Shown here piece after piece: positions 1-8,600 of a stretch of 19,834 nucleotides of DNA. Under the pieces are notes generated by a model. That model saw nothing but the letters and a program-made list of their open reading frames with translations, was not told the origin of the DNA and did not search any database. This DNA comes from an uncultured Agathobacter sp. GTDB lineage: Bacteria; Bacillota; Clostridia; Lachnospirales; Lachnospiraceae. Made by a program: the position numbers and the translations under genes. Each line of letters begins with the position of its first letter. The first letter of the stretch is position 1. The stretch lies in NCBI GenBank assembly GCA_910587655.1, contig CAJUND010000042.1, positions 1 to 19,834 of the forward strand, in the 5' to 3' direction.

Positions 1-51
1 TGATAGGGGTCTCCAAAACCTTTGGTGGGAGTTCGATTCTCTCATCCCCTG
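1..51 (+). tRNA. tRNA-Trp (CCA anticodon), 3' part only
   Basis: The window opens inside a tRNA. The anticodon stem-loop is at 6-22 (GGGGT, loop CTCCAAA, ACCTT), giving anticodon CCA at 13-15, which reads the Trp codon UGG. A 4-base variable loop follows. The T arm is at 27-43 with loop TTCGATT, and the 3' acceptor strand ATCCCCT plus discriminator G ends at 51. No CCA is encoded; the next bases are TTT, so CCA must be added enzymatically, as is usual in many Firmicutes. The D arm and 5' acceptor strand lie outside the window. Confidence 0.9.
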
Positions 52-85
52 TTTATTATTAATTTATAATAGGATATATTATTTC

Positions 86-113
86 AAACACATCATGAAT
101 GGTGTGTTTTTTT
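86..113 (+). terminator. Rho-independent terminator after tRNA-Trp
   Basis: A 9-bp stem (86-94 AAACACATC with 101-109 GGTGTGTTT, one T-G wobble) closes a 6-base loop and runs into a T tract at 107-113. It sits 35 bases after the tRNA end and would end that transcript. Confidence 0.8.
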
Positions 114-303
114 GGGAAATCAGGTGAAATTTTTGCAAACTTGCCAAATTTCTTCTCTATATGTTATTAATTTTCATACAAAATAAATAATTAATAGCCT
201 GGAAAAATGAATTAACAATCAAAAAGCCAATAATATCTATAAACTATCAGGAATTTATCGTCAAACTGTCATTTTTTTTGGCTGGTTGATAAACTGACAG
301 CTT
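114..303. other. AT-rich intergenic stretch with TGACAG motifs
   Basis: I see no gene here. The stretch is AT-rich. Its only clear structure is next to the promoter that follows: an inverted CTGTCA at 266-271 and a direct TGACAG at 295-300, with another TGACAG at 305-310 overlapping the -35 box. The two direct copies are exactly 10 bases apart, on the same face of the helix, so they could form an operator. This is inference; no regulator is identified. Confidence 0.4.
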
Positions 304-332
304 TTGACAGATGAACAAAAAAGTGTCATAAT
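304..332 (+). promoter_or_regulatory. Near-consensus sigma-A promoter of the HPr-like gene
   Basis: TTGACA at 304-309, a 17-base spacer and CATAAT at 327-332 match the housekeeping promoter at 11 of 12 positions. Transcription should start near 339, giving a 5' leader of about 64 bases. Because the -35 box occupies 304-309, the TTG there is not a plausible translation start. Confidence 0.85.
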
Positions 333-402
333 CGCAAGAAATACCAGGGGGATGGTATACTTGTCTGCATGGTGCAGCCGTAATAAGAAAGAGGTGTTTA
401 TT

Positions 403-636
403 ATGTATGAAAAGGTAAAAGTTATTCGTTTGACCGATATGGAGGATGTTAAAAGTTTTGTTCAAGCGTCAGGAGACTGTGATTTTGAAATTGATGTGCG
501 TTATAACCGTACACTGATTGACGCAAAGTCCCTGCTTGGAATGATAGCACTGGGAGTACAGAAAAATCTTGTTATTTGTTATAGCGGCTCGAATGAACAC
601 TTTGAGACTCTGATAAATAAGTACGCTGTTGTATAG
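403..636 (+). CDS. HPr-like small protein lacking the phosphorylated histidine
   Basis: This 77-residue protein resembles HPr, the phosphocarrier of the sugar phosphotransferase system. The best match is the middle, residues 27-52: a strand ending in YN, then AKSLLGMIALGV, which corresponds to the region around regulatory Ser46 of HPr, with Ser43 here in that place. The N-terminal segment that normally holds the active-site His15 (consensus HARPA) is shortened and has no histidine, so PTS phosphotransfer is unlikely. The start at 403 is set by AAAGAGGTG at 388-396, six bases upstream; the longer in-frame reading from 304 would begin inside the promoter. A hairpin at 645-671 follows the stop. 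By inference it is a regulatory HPr relative, but its partner is unknown. Confidence 0.75.
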   Translation: MYEKVKVIRLTDMEDVKSFVQASGDCDFEIDVRYNRTLIDAKSLLGMIALGVQKNLVICYSGSNEHFETLINKYAVV

Positions 637-644
637 GTAAGGGG

Positions 645-671
645 AGCTGCTCCATATGTGGGCAGCTTTTT
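645..671 (+). terminator. Hairpin with T tract between the HPr-like gene and helicase; may also mask the helicase start
   Basis: AGCTGCTC (645-652) pairs with GGGCAGCT (660-667) over a 7-base loop, followed by T's to 671. It looks like a terminator for the HPr-like gene. It also overlaps the end of the AAGGGGAG ribosome binding site (639-646) and the GTG at 658, so it could limit translation or read-through into the helicase. Confidence 0.6.
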
Positions 672-3084
672 GAAATTTATGATACTGAAAGGATCAAAAA
701 TAAAAGAAGAAGATGTAAAGGTATCAGAACTTCATATATCAGTGCGTGATCTCGTGGAATTTATTTTTCGGGAAGGGGATATTGACAACCGTTCTGCCAG
801 GCTTGCAAATTCAGCAATGCTGGAGGGGAGCCGGATTCACCGTAAAATCCAGAAGCAGCAGGGGGATTCTTATATGGCAGAGGTTCCGCTTAAGCTGCAG
901 CTGGAAGAAGATGAATATATTCTTGTTGTGGAAGGCAGGGCAGACGGTATCTCCAGAGGTGTATTTGAAGGTCAGACCGAGAGTATATATTATATTGATG
1001 AAATTAAGGGAATGTACCGAAATCTTTCAACACTTGAGAAACCCGTTTTTGTTCATCAGGCACAGGCAATGTGCTATGCATATATTTATGCCCTGAAGAA
1101 TAAACTGGAAAGGATTGGGGTGCAGATGACGTACTGTAATCTAGACACGGAAGATATCCGTTATTTTCAGGAAGTGTTTTGCTTTGAGGATTTGGCGGAG
1201 TGGTTTTTTCGTCTGATTACAGAATATAAAAAATGGGCTGCCTGGCAGATGGTATGGAAAAAAGTGCGTCAGGCCAGTATTAAAAAGCTTGAGTTTCCTT
1301 TTCCATACAGGGACGGTCAAAAGAAGCTGGTTATGGATGTTTACCGCAGCATACAAAGACAGAAAATACTGTTTCTGGAGGCGCCAACAGGCGTTGGGAA
1401 AACGGTATCTACAATTTTTCCGGCAGTGAAGGCTGTGGGAGAAGGAATTGCAGAACGTATTTTTTATCTGACAGCCAAGACAGTTACTGCTGGCGTTGCA
1501 AAGGATACCTTTCAGCTTCTGGGTGAGTACGGTTACCAGGCAAAGGTTATTCAGCTTACAGCAAAGGAAAAGCTCTGCCTGTGTGAGGAGATGGAGTGCA
1601 ATCCCGTACACTGTCCTTATGCGAAAGGGCACTATGATCGCGTAAATGATGCGGTATTTGATCTTTTACAGAAGGCGGATGTGTTTACCAGGGAAGAGAT
1701 TCTGGCGCAGGCACAGGAATACCAGGTATGTCCGTTTGAAATGAGTCTGGACGTGGCCACATGGGCAGACAATATTCTCTGCGATTATAATTACGTATTT
1801 GACCCTAATGTATATTTGAAGCGTTTTTTTCAGGAGGGGGTAAAGGGAAATTATATTTTTCTGGTGGATGAGGCACATAATCTTGTGGAACGCAGCAGGG
1901 AAATGTACAGTGCTTCCCTGTATAAAGAAGATGTGCTGGCGATGAAGCGGATTATGAAAAAACAGAACCGAAGCATTGAGAAAACGCTGGAGAAATGTAA
2001 CCGCTGTCTCCTCGAGATGAAGCGTGAATGTGAGACATACCAGGTACTGGAAAGTGTTGGGACACTGACATTTTATTTACTGAGGCTTGCGTCCCAGATG
2101 GATGAGTTTCTGGAAGTACCCCGTGAATTTCCGGAAAAGGCAGAGGTTCTGGAGTTTTATTTTGCCCTGAGGAATTTTTTAAATATTTATGATCTTGTGG
2201 ATGAGCATTATGTGATTTATTCCATGGTGGAGGAGGATGGACGTTTTCTGCTTAAGCTTTTTTGTGTGGACCCGTCCCAGAATCTGCAGAAATGTCTGGA
2301 CAAGGCGAGGTCAACGATATTTTTTTCCGCCACACTGCTTCCCGTTACCTATTACAAGCGCCTGCTTTCCACCAAAGATGATAATTATGCGGTTTATGCA
2401 AAGAGTACATTTGATGAAAAGCAGCATCTGCTTGTTTTTGGAAGAGATGTGAGCACGGTATATACAAGGCGTAATCAAGGGGAATACAAAAAGATTGCAG
2501 AGTATATTGATACAGCGGTTCAGGGAAAGGAAGGAAATTATATGGCTTTTTTTCCTTCTTACAGGCTGATGCAGGATGTATATGAGGCTTTTCTGGAACT
2601 GGCGGAGACAAAGGGCAGAACGTTTTTATCGTGTATACAGCGCAGCCATATGGCAGAAGCGGAGCGGGAAGAGTTTCTTGCAGCATTTGAGGAGGAACGG
2701 GAAGGCACATTAGTAGCGTTTTGTGTGATGGGAGGGATTTTTGGTGAAGGCATCGACCTGAAAAATGATAAGCTGATTGGTGCTGTGATTGTTGGAACCG
2801 GACTTCCCCAGATCAGCAGCGAACGTGAAATACTGAAAAATTATTATGATGCAAGAGGGCTTTCCGGTTTTGATTATGCATTCCGTTATCCGGGGATGAA
2901 TAAAGTGCTGCAGGCAGCGGGACGTGTGATACGGACCAGCGAGGACCATGGAATCATTCTTCTTCTGGATGACCGTTTCCAGCAGCCGGATTATACGGCT
3001 CTGTTTCCCCGTGAATGGAAAAGCCGTAAACTCTGTAATCCAGTCCAGCTAAAAAAAGAACTTGAGGTTTTCTGGTCAATGTAA
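658..3084 (+). CDS. Cas4/RecB-like nuclease fused to XPD/DinG-type iron-sulfur DNA helicase
   Basis: This is an ATP-dependent DNA helicase of superfamily 2 (XPD/DinG type) with an N-terminal PD-(D/E)XK nuclease, 808 aa from GTG 658. The nuclease domain (about 30-190) shows a complete motif set: GSRIH (His61), GRAD (Asp96), DEIKG (Glu115, Lys117) and QAMCY (Gln136, Tyr140). The helicase follows with FPYRDGQ at about 215-221, Walker A APTGVGKT at 242-249, a cysteine group at 307-319 and 358 that fits the XPD 4Fe-4S site, DEAH at 404-407, and motif VI QAAGRVIR at 752-759. The role is probably DNA repair or processing of structured DNA. The start is uncertain: GTG 658 has AAGGGGAG 11 bases upstream, whereas ATG 679 has no visible binding site; both are in frame. 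Confidence 0.9.
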   Translation: MGSFLKFMILKGSKIKEEDVKVSELHISVRDLVEFIFREGDIDNRSARLANSAMLEGSRIHRKIQKQQGDSYMAEVPLKLQLEEDEYILVVEGRADGISRGVFEGQTESIYYIDEIKGMYRNLSTLEKPVFVHQAQAMCYAYIYALKNKLERIGVQMTYCNLDTEDIRYFQEVFCFEDLAEWFFRLITEYKKWAAWQMVWKKVRQASIKKLEFPFPYRDGQKKLVMDVYRSIQRQKILFLEAPTGVGKTVSTIFPAVKAVGEGIAERIFYLTAKTVTAGVAKDTFQLLGEYGYQAKVIQLTAKEKLCLCEEMECNPVHCPYAKGHYDRVNDAVFDLLQKADVFTREEILAQAQEYQVCPFEMSLDVATWADNILCDYNYVFDPNVYLKRFFQEGVKGNYIFLVDEAHNLVERSREMYSASLYKEDVLAMKRIMKKQNRSIEKTLEKCNRCLLEMKRECETYQVLESVGTLTFYLLRLASQMDEFLEVPREFPEKAEVLEFYFALRNFLNIYDLVDEHYVIYSMVEEDGRFLLKLFCVDPSQNLQKCLDKARSTIFFSATLLPVTYYKRLLSTKDDNYAVYAKSTFDEKQHLLVFGRDVSTVYTRRNQGEYKKIAEYIDTAVQGKEGNYMAFFPSYRLMQDVYEAFLELAETKGRTFLSCIQRSHMAEAEREEFLAAFEEEREGTLVAFCVMGGIFGEGIDLKNDKLIGAVIVGTGLPQISSEREILKNYYDARGLSGFDYAFRYPGMNKVLQAAGRVIRTSEDHGIILLLDDRFQQPDYTALFPREWKSRKLCNPVQLKKELEVFWSM

Positions 3085-3109
3085 TGTTCCTGCAAAGCAG
3101 GGACATTAC
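3081..3109. terminator. Hairpin between convergent helicase and LysR genes
   Basis: GTAATGTTCCTGC (3081-3093) and GCAGGGACATTAC (3097-3109) form a 13-bp stem over an AAA loop, with one T-G pair. The helicase stop codon lies inside the stem. There is no good T tract on either side, so it may act as an mRNA 3' end stabiliser or weak bidirectional terminator for the two convergent genes. Confidence 0.5.
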
Positions 3110-3120
3110 CAGTCGTTCTT

Positions 3121-3996
3121 TCAAAACAGTTCCAGAAACTCACGTGTACATTCCGCCGGAGGAACAGATGCATTGACGGAGATAACAAGCTGCCGTTTTG
3201 GAAGTTGTTCCTTCAGGTTTAGAATGAACAGCTCCGGTATTTCCTTTGTCAGGCAGAAGTCCGGAATAAAAGCGATTCCCAGACCGATTTTTGCCATGTC
3301 TATAAGAAGGTCGTTGCTGCTTAGTTCAACATCAGGTACAAGCTCAAGCTGATGCTGCAAAAAGAGGTTGTGAAGGAATTCGCTTGTGGTGCTGCGGCGG
3401 TCAAGCATCATGATTGGGTAGGAGCCAAGGTCTGTAAACGAGACTTCCTGCTGTCTTAAGTCAAAATAGGCAGGATTAGCGATAAAAACATCTGAAAAAG
3501 TTCTGACTGTTTTCTGGATACAGGATGGAGTCAGATGAGAATTTGGGGAGTTTGTTATAATCAGGTCCACTTTCCGCTGTTCAAGCAGGTCAACACACTG
3601 AACAGAAGTTGCATTGGTTACCTTAATCGGAATATTCGGGAAAAGATTATGAAATCTGCTCAGATACGGAAGCAGAAAATACCGGCAGATGGTATCGCTG
3701 GCACCGATATGAAGACTGCCAGGACCCAGGGTGCCGGAATCAAGGAGCTGGGCTTCCCCACGGGAAATAAGGTTCATTGCCGGTTCGATGTGTCTGTACA
3801 AAACTGCTCCGGCTGGTGTAAGCTGCACCTTTTTTGTACTCCGGATAAACAGTTTCTGTCCCAGCTTGTGTTCCAGGGTCTTGACGGACTGGCTGACGGC
3901 AGACTGTGAAATAAAAAGTTTCCGGCTTGCATCGGAAAATGACAGCGAACTTGCAACATAATAAAAAACCTTGTATAATTCATAATTAATATCCAT
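3121..3996 (-). CDS. LysR-family transcriptional regulator
   Basis: This 291-residue protein has the usual length for a LysR regulator. An N-terminal winged helix-turn-helix spans about residues 1-60: MDINYELYKVFYYVA, then the recognition region SQSAVSQSVKTLE and the typical LFIRSTKKVQLTPAG end. A substrate-binding domain fills about 88-290. GGAG lies 8 bases upstream of the ATG at 3996. The gene is divergent from the L,D-transpeptidase gene with only 63 bases between the two starts, so by the usual LysR logic it may control that gene, itself, or both. The ligand cannot be told from the sequence. Confidence 0.92.
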   Translation of the reverse strand: MDINYELYKVFYYVASSLSFSDASRKLFISQSAVSQSVKTLEHKLGQKLFIRSTKKVQLTPAGAVLYRHIEPAMNLISRGEAQLLDSGTLGPGSLHIGASDTICRYFLLPYLSRFHNLFPNIPIKVTNATSVQCVDLLEQRKVDLIITNSPNSHLTPSCIQKTVRTFSDVFIANPAYFDLRQQEVSFTDLGSYPIMMLDRRSTTSEFLHNLFLQHQLELVPDVELSSNDLLIDMAKIGLGIAFIPDFCLTKEIPELFILNLKEQLPKRQLVISVNASVPPAECTREFLELF

Positions 3997-4059
3997 ACAA
4001 AATGCTCCATGAGTTATGATGAAAATAATAATATCATAAATGAAATGAAAGGAGAACCC

Positions 4060-5370
4060 ATGAGATTAAAAAAAGGGATTTCAAAAACAATCTGTAGTTT
4101 TCTGGCGGTGATTATGCTGGTTGCAGGTACTGCATGGCCGGTAACAGTAGAGGCAGCAAGGCTTCCCTATTATATCAAAATTAACCGGCAGCAGAATGTT
4201 GTAACGATATACGGTTTGGACAGCAAAGGGGCGTATACGGTACCTGTAAAGGCAATGACCTGTTCCACGGGGGTAAATAATGCGACACCGGCCGGAACAT
4301 TTACGATGTCAGGCAAATACCGCTGGCATGAGCTGATGGGGGAAGTATACGGGCAGTACTGCAGCCGGATTCATGGCGGCGTACTTTTCCATTCTGTTTT
4401 TTACAATGAGCCGTCAAATCCGGCTACACTCGCTTATAATTCCTACAACCGGCTTGGGACGCAGGCGTCGCACGGCTGTGTACGGCTGAACGTAGCGGAT
4501 GCCAAATGGATTTATGATAACTGCCCGTCAGGAACCAGGGTTACAATATATGACAGCAGTAATCCGGGACCGCTTGGAAAACCGGACACGATAAAGATTG
4601 ATACCTCCAGTCCGTACCGCGGCTGGGATCCAACGGACCCAAATCCGAATAATCCATGGCAGAAGATGAAGCCTACGTTTAAGGGACTGAAGAACAGAAC
4701 CATTGAACGTTGTTCAAAAAAACCGGATCTGAAGAAGGGAGTAACAGCCACCGACTATAAGGGAACAAAACTTAAGTTTACAGTAAGCGGAAAGTGCAAT
4801 ACCAAAAAAGTTGGGAAATACATAATTACATATACTGCAAAAGATGCAAAGGGCAGTGTGACGAAAAAAACGATTACTATTACAGTGAAGGACACGAAAA
4901 AACCAACTGTGAAGGTGAAGAAGAAAACTTTAACCGTTAAAGGTGAACTTTCAGAAAAGAAACTGCTTGCAAAGCTCCGTGCAAATGTTGTAGCAAAGGA
5001 CAGTGGTGAGAAGCTGGCAGCAAAATATATAACGGTTAATGACAGTAAGCTGCTTAACGCCATGAAAAACCATAAATACGGAACCTATAAAGTGACGGTT
5101 TATGCAAAGGATAAGGCAGGAAATAAGTCCAAAAAGGTGACATTTAAGGTGAAATATGTGGATCCGAATCCCAAAGAGCCGGATGAACCGGAAAATCCGG
5201 ATGATCCAGAGAATCCGGAAAACCCGGAAAATCCGGATGACCCGCAGAATCCGGATGACCCGGTTATCCCAGAGTACCCGGACAATCCAAATGAGCCGGA
5301 GATGCCTGAGGAACCGGATAATCCCACAGAGCCGGATGTTCCGGTGAACGAGGATGTGTCTGTTGACTAA
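4060..5370 (+). CDS. Secreted L,D-transpeptidase (YkuD) with Ig-like domains and acidic proline-rich tail
   Basis: This enzyme makes 3-3 cross-links in peptidoglycan or attaches proteins to it. A signal peptide covers residues 1-32 (KK, hydrophobic core, VEA-AR). The YkuD domain spans about 35-165 and keeps the catalytic motif SHGCVR with Cys140, plus His111 upstream. Two lysine-rich Ig-like segments follow (about 210-285 and 330-366), each ending in a KDxxG-type pattern. The last 70 residues are a repeat of PE/PD/NP units with no LPXTG motif or membrane anchor, so the tail may span or coat the wall. AAAGGAG at 4048-4054, five bases before ATG 4060, and the position of the signal peptide fix this start; an in-frame extension from 4009 is unlikely. 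Confidence 0.9.
   Translation: MRLKKGISKTICSFLAVIMLVAGTAWPVTVEAARLPYYIKINRQQNVVTIYGLDSKGAYTVPVKAMTCSTGVNNATPAGTFTMSGKYRWHELMGEVYGQYCSRIHGGVLFHSVFYNEPSNPATLAYNSYNRLGTQASHGCVRLNVADAKWIYDNCPSGTRVTIYDSSNPGPLGKPDTIKIDTSSPYRGWDPTDPNPNNPWQKMKPTFKGLKNRTIERCSKKPDLKKGVTATDYKGTKLKFTVSGKCNTKKVGKYIITYTAKDAKGSVTKKTITITVKDTKKPTVKVKKKTLTVKGELSEKKLLAKLRANVVAKDSGEKLAAKYITVNDSKLLNAMKNHKYGTYKVTVYAKDKAGNKSKKVTFKVKYVDPNPKEPDEPENPDDPENPENPENPDDPQNPDDPVIPEYPDNPNEPEMPEEPDNPTEPDVPVNEDVSVD
5161..5343 (+). repeat. Degenerate tandem repeat coding the Pro/Asp/Glu/Asn tail
   Basis: Units of roughly 9 to 15 bases such as AATCCGGATGACCCG and GAGAATCCGGAA are repeated with small changes and encode ENP, DDP and EPD units. All units keep the frame. 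Such a run can grow or shrink by replication slippage, altering tail length without a frameshift when whole units are gained or lost. Confidence 0.75.
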
Positions 5371-5490
5371 GGGAAAAGGAACCGGCTGTCTACCAGTCAA
5401 TGTATGACCGGTATGAAGGTTACACTTACAAGTTTAGGCTTAATCTTTCTGAACTGGATAAAATAAAAGAATAGTAATAAGTGATTGATT

Positions 5491-5525
5491 AAGGGTGCAG
5501 GGTTAAATATGACAGCACCCTTTTT
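5491..5525 (+). terminator. Rho-independent terminator of the L,D-transpeptidase gene
   Basis: AAGGGTGC (5491-5498) pairs with GCACCCTT (5515-5522) across a 16-base loop and is followed by more T's. It lies about 120 bases past the stop codon. Confidence 0.75.
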
Positions 5526-5563
5526 CTTATGCATAATGAAGTGTATCATGTGCCGTGATGCCG

Positions 5564-5588
5564 GCTTTATAAGACGCACTTATAAAGC
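5564..5588. promoter_or_regulatory. Perfect 10-bp inverted repeat upstream of the purL promoter
   Basis: GCTTTATAAG (5564-5573) and CTTATAAAGC (5579-5588) are exact reverse complements separated by ACGCA. Beyond a G/G mismatch, two more C-G pairs are possible. It lies 18 bases upstream of the proposed -35 box, a fitting place for an operator. The intervening 5526-5674 shows no riboswitch that I recognise. Confidence 0.45.
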
Positions 5589-5605
5589 GGGTAAGTGATA
5601 TTAAT

Positions 5606-5634
5606 TTTACTTATCGGTCATAAAGTGTTAGAAT
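5606..5634 (+). promoter_or_regulatory. Probable sigma-A promoter of purL
   Basis: TTTACT at 5606-5611, a 17-base spacer and TAGAAT at 5629-5634 form a moderate promoter. The transcript would start near 5641 with a leader of only about 34 bases, containing AAGGAGG at 5661-5667. Confidence 0.6.
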
Positions 5635-5674
5635 AAGCATAACGACAGTAAAGTAAATACAAGGAGGTTTTTCA

Positions 5675-8600
5675 ATGGGCAATGTACGACGCGTTTATGT
5701 TGAGAAAAAACCTGATTTTGCAGTAAAGGCAAAAGAATTAAAGCATGAAATCAGGCATTATCTCGGCATTGAGGTAGAAGAGGTTCGTGTTCTGACAAGA
5801 TATGATGTGGAGAACATATCGGAGGATACCTACCGGAAGGCACTGAAGACGGTTTTTTCAGAACCGCCGGTTGATTATATTTATGAAGAAGGGGATACAG
5901 AAGGAGGGATTCTTTCAGTTCCTGGTGTAAATGAAGGAAGTACGCATGTTTTTTCGGTTGAATTTCTTCCGGGGCAGTTTGACCAGAGGGCAGATTCTGC
6001 CGAGCAGTGTGTCAAACTGTTAAATGAGGACGAGGAACCGTTCATTCGCAGTGCTACAACTTATGTGATTTCCGGGGAGATTACTGAAAGTGAACTGAGT
6101 TCAATTAAAAAGTACTGCATTAATCCTGTGGATTCCAGAGAAACGGGAGAGGAGATGCCGGATACCCTGGTGCAGGAGTTTGAAGAGCCGGAGGACATTA
6201 AGTCATTTGAAGGGTTTACCGGTATGCCGGAACAGGAATTAAAATGTTTATATGATTCCCTGAATCTGGCAATGACTTTTAAGGACTTTTTACATATTCA
6301 GAATTATTTTAACAGCGAGGAGCACAGGAATCCGACCATGACGGAAATCCGTGTGCTGGATACCTACTGGAGTGACCACTGCCGTCATACCACATTTTCC
6401 ACCGAGCTGAAAAACATTAAGTTTGACGAGGGGTATTATCAGGCTCCGATTAAAAAGACATATGAGGACTATCTTGCGACACATAAAAAGATGTATGAAG
6501 GACGCGGGGACAAGTTTGTGTGTCTGATGGACCTTGCACTGCTCGCCATGAAGCGGCTGAAAGCCGAGGGGAAGCTGGACGACCAGGAGGAATCGGATGA
6601 AATAAATGCCTGCTCCATTGTTGTGCCGGTGGAAGTGGATGGAAAGACCGAAGAGTGGCTGGTCAATTTTAAAAATGAAACGCATAACCATCCAACCGAG
6701 ATTGAGCCGTTCGGCGGAGCAGCAACCTGTCTGGGCGGAGCAATCCGCGACCCGCTTTCCGGACGTACATATGTTTATCAGGCGATGCGTGTGACCGGTG
6801 CGGCAGACCCGACGGTTTCCGTGAAAGATACTATGGCAGGAAAGCTCCCGCAGAAGAAAATTGTGCGTGAAGCAGCCAGGGGATACAGCTCCTATGGGAA
6901 CCAGATTGGATTGTCAACCGGATATGTAAAAGAGGTTTACCATCCGGATTATGTGGCAAAACGCATGGAAATCGGTGCGGTCATGGGGGCGGCGCCAAGA
7001 CGCGCAGTGCAGAGACTGACATCCGACCCGGGAGATAAGATTATTCTTTTGGGAGGACGTACCGGACGTGACGGAATCGGCGGTGCGACGGGGTCTTCCA
7101 AGGCACATAATACAGAATCCACTTCTGTCTGCGGTGCAGAGGTACAAAAGGGAAATGCACCGACCGAGCGTAAGCTTCAGAGACTGTTCCGCAGGGAAGA
7201 GGTCAGCCATATAATAAAGAAGTGCAATGATTTTGGTGCGGGCGGCGTATCGGTTGCCATTGGAGAGCTGGCAGACGGACTCTGTATTAAACTGGACAGG
7301 GTTCCGAAAAAATACGCAGGACTGGACGGGACGGAAATCGCCATTTCAGAATCCCAGGAACGTATGGCAGTTGTCGTTGCGCCGCAGGATGTGGAACAGT
7401 TTCTTGCATATGCAAAAGAAGAGAACCTGGAAGCCGTGGAAGTAGCGGTTGTTACAGAAGAGCCGAGACTGGTTATGGAGTGGCGAGGACAGCAAATTGT
7501 TAATATTTCCCGTACGTTTCTCAATACGAACGGCGCTCACCAGGAAGCAGATGTTGAAGTGGAGATGCCGGACGAGAAAAACAGCTTTTTAAGGAAACTG
7601 GCACTGGAAAAAGTGACAGATGCACTGGCAGGGGGAGATATAAAGGCAGCGTGGCTTGCCACGCTTTCTGATCTGAACGTATGCTCGCAGAAAGGACTGG
7701 TGGAGATGTTTGACGGTTCCATTGGTGCAGGCAGTGTATTCATGCCGTTTGGCGGGCGTTACCAGCTGACAGAAACACAGAGTATGGTGGCGAAGCTTCC
7801 GGTTGCAGAAGGAACATGCGATACAGTTACCATGATGGCGTATGGATTCGATCCGTATTTGTCCTCATGGAGTCCATACCATGGAGCTGTGTATGCGGTC
7901 CTGGAATCTGTTTCACGTATTGTGGCGTCCGGCGGGGATTATAAGAAAATCCGTCTGACGTTCCAGGAATATTTCCGCAGAATGAGTGAGGAACCAAAAC
8001 GCTGGAGCCAGCCATTTGCAGCACTTCTTGGTGCATTTGATGCACAGATTGGCTTTGGACTGCCGTCCATCGGAGGCAAAGATTCCATGTCCGGTACGTT
8101 TAATGAGATTGATGTACCGCCGACACTCGTATCCTTTGCCGTGGATGTTGCAAAAGAAAAGGATATCATTACGCCTGAACTGAAAAAAGCCGGAAATAAA
8201 CTGGTACTTTTTGCAGCAGAAAAAAATGAATATGACCTGCCGGACTATGAGGCTGTCATGAAAATGTATGACACAGTACATGAACTGACTGGAAAAGGTG
8301 CGGTAGTATCTGCGTATGCGCTTGATGGCAAGGGGCTGGCGGCTGCAGTCAGCAGAATGGCGTTTGGAAACAGACTGGGCGTGACGATTGGCGGATTATC
8401 TGCGCAGGCACTGTTTGAACCGGGCTTCGGAAGTATTGTGGCGGAAGTCCCTGCATCATTTCTTCCTATTATAATGGAAGCTGGTGGAAAAATTATTGGC
8501 GAGGTAAATGATACAAAGCAGTTTGTTTATGGAAATACGGCTCTTTCCATGGATGAGGCACTGGAAGCGTGGACGAAAACCCTGGAGCCGGTATTTAAGA

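Noticed and set aside
304..402. N-terminal extension of the HPr-like protein starting at TTG 304
   Set aside because: TTG 304 is part of the -35 box of a near-consensus promoter; the true start at 403 has a proper ribosome binding site and fits the family length.
5161..5343. CRISPR-like repeat array
   Set aside because: The units are short, contiguous, degenerate and in frame with a coding sequence, without spacers.
5100..5400. Glycine/serine-rich or isoleucine/arginine-rich minus-strand proteins
   Set aside because: They are mirror readings of the proline-rich repeat of the L,D-transpeptidase tail and have no start signals.
5526..5674. Purine riboswitch upstream of purL
   Set aside because: No three-way junction consensus is visible and the probable promoter leaves a leader of only about 34 bases.
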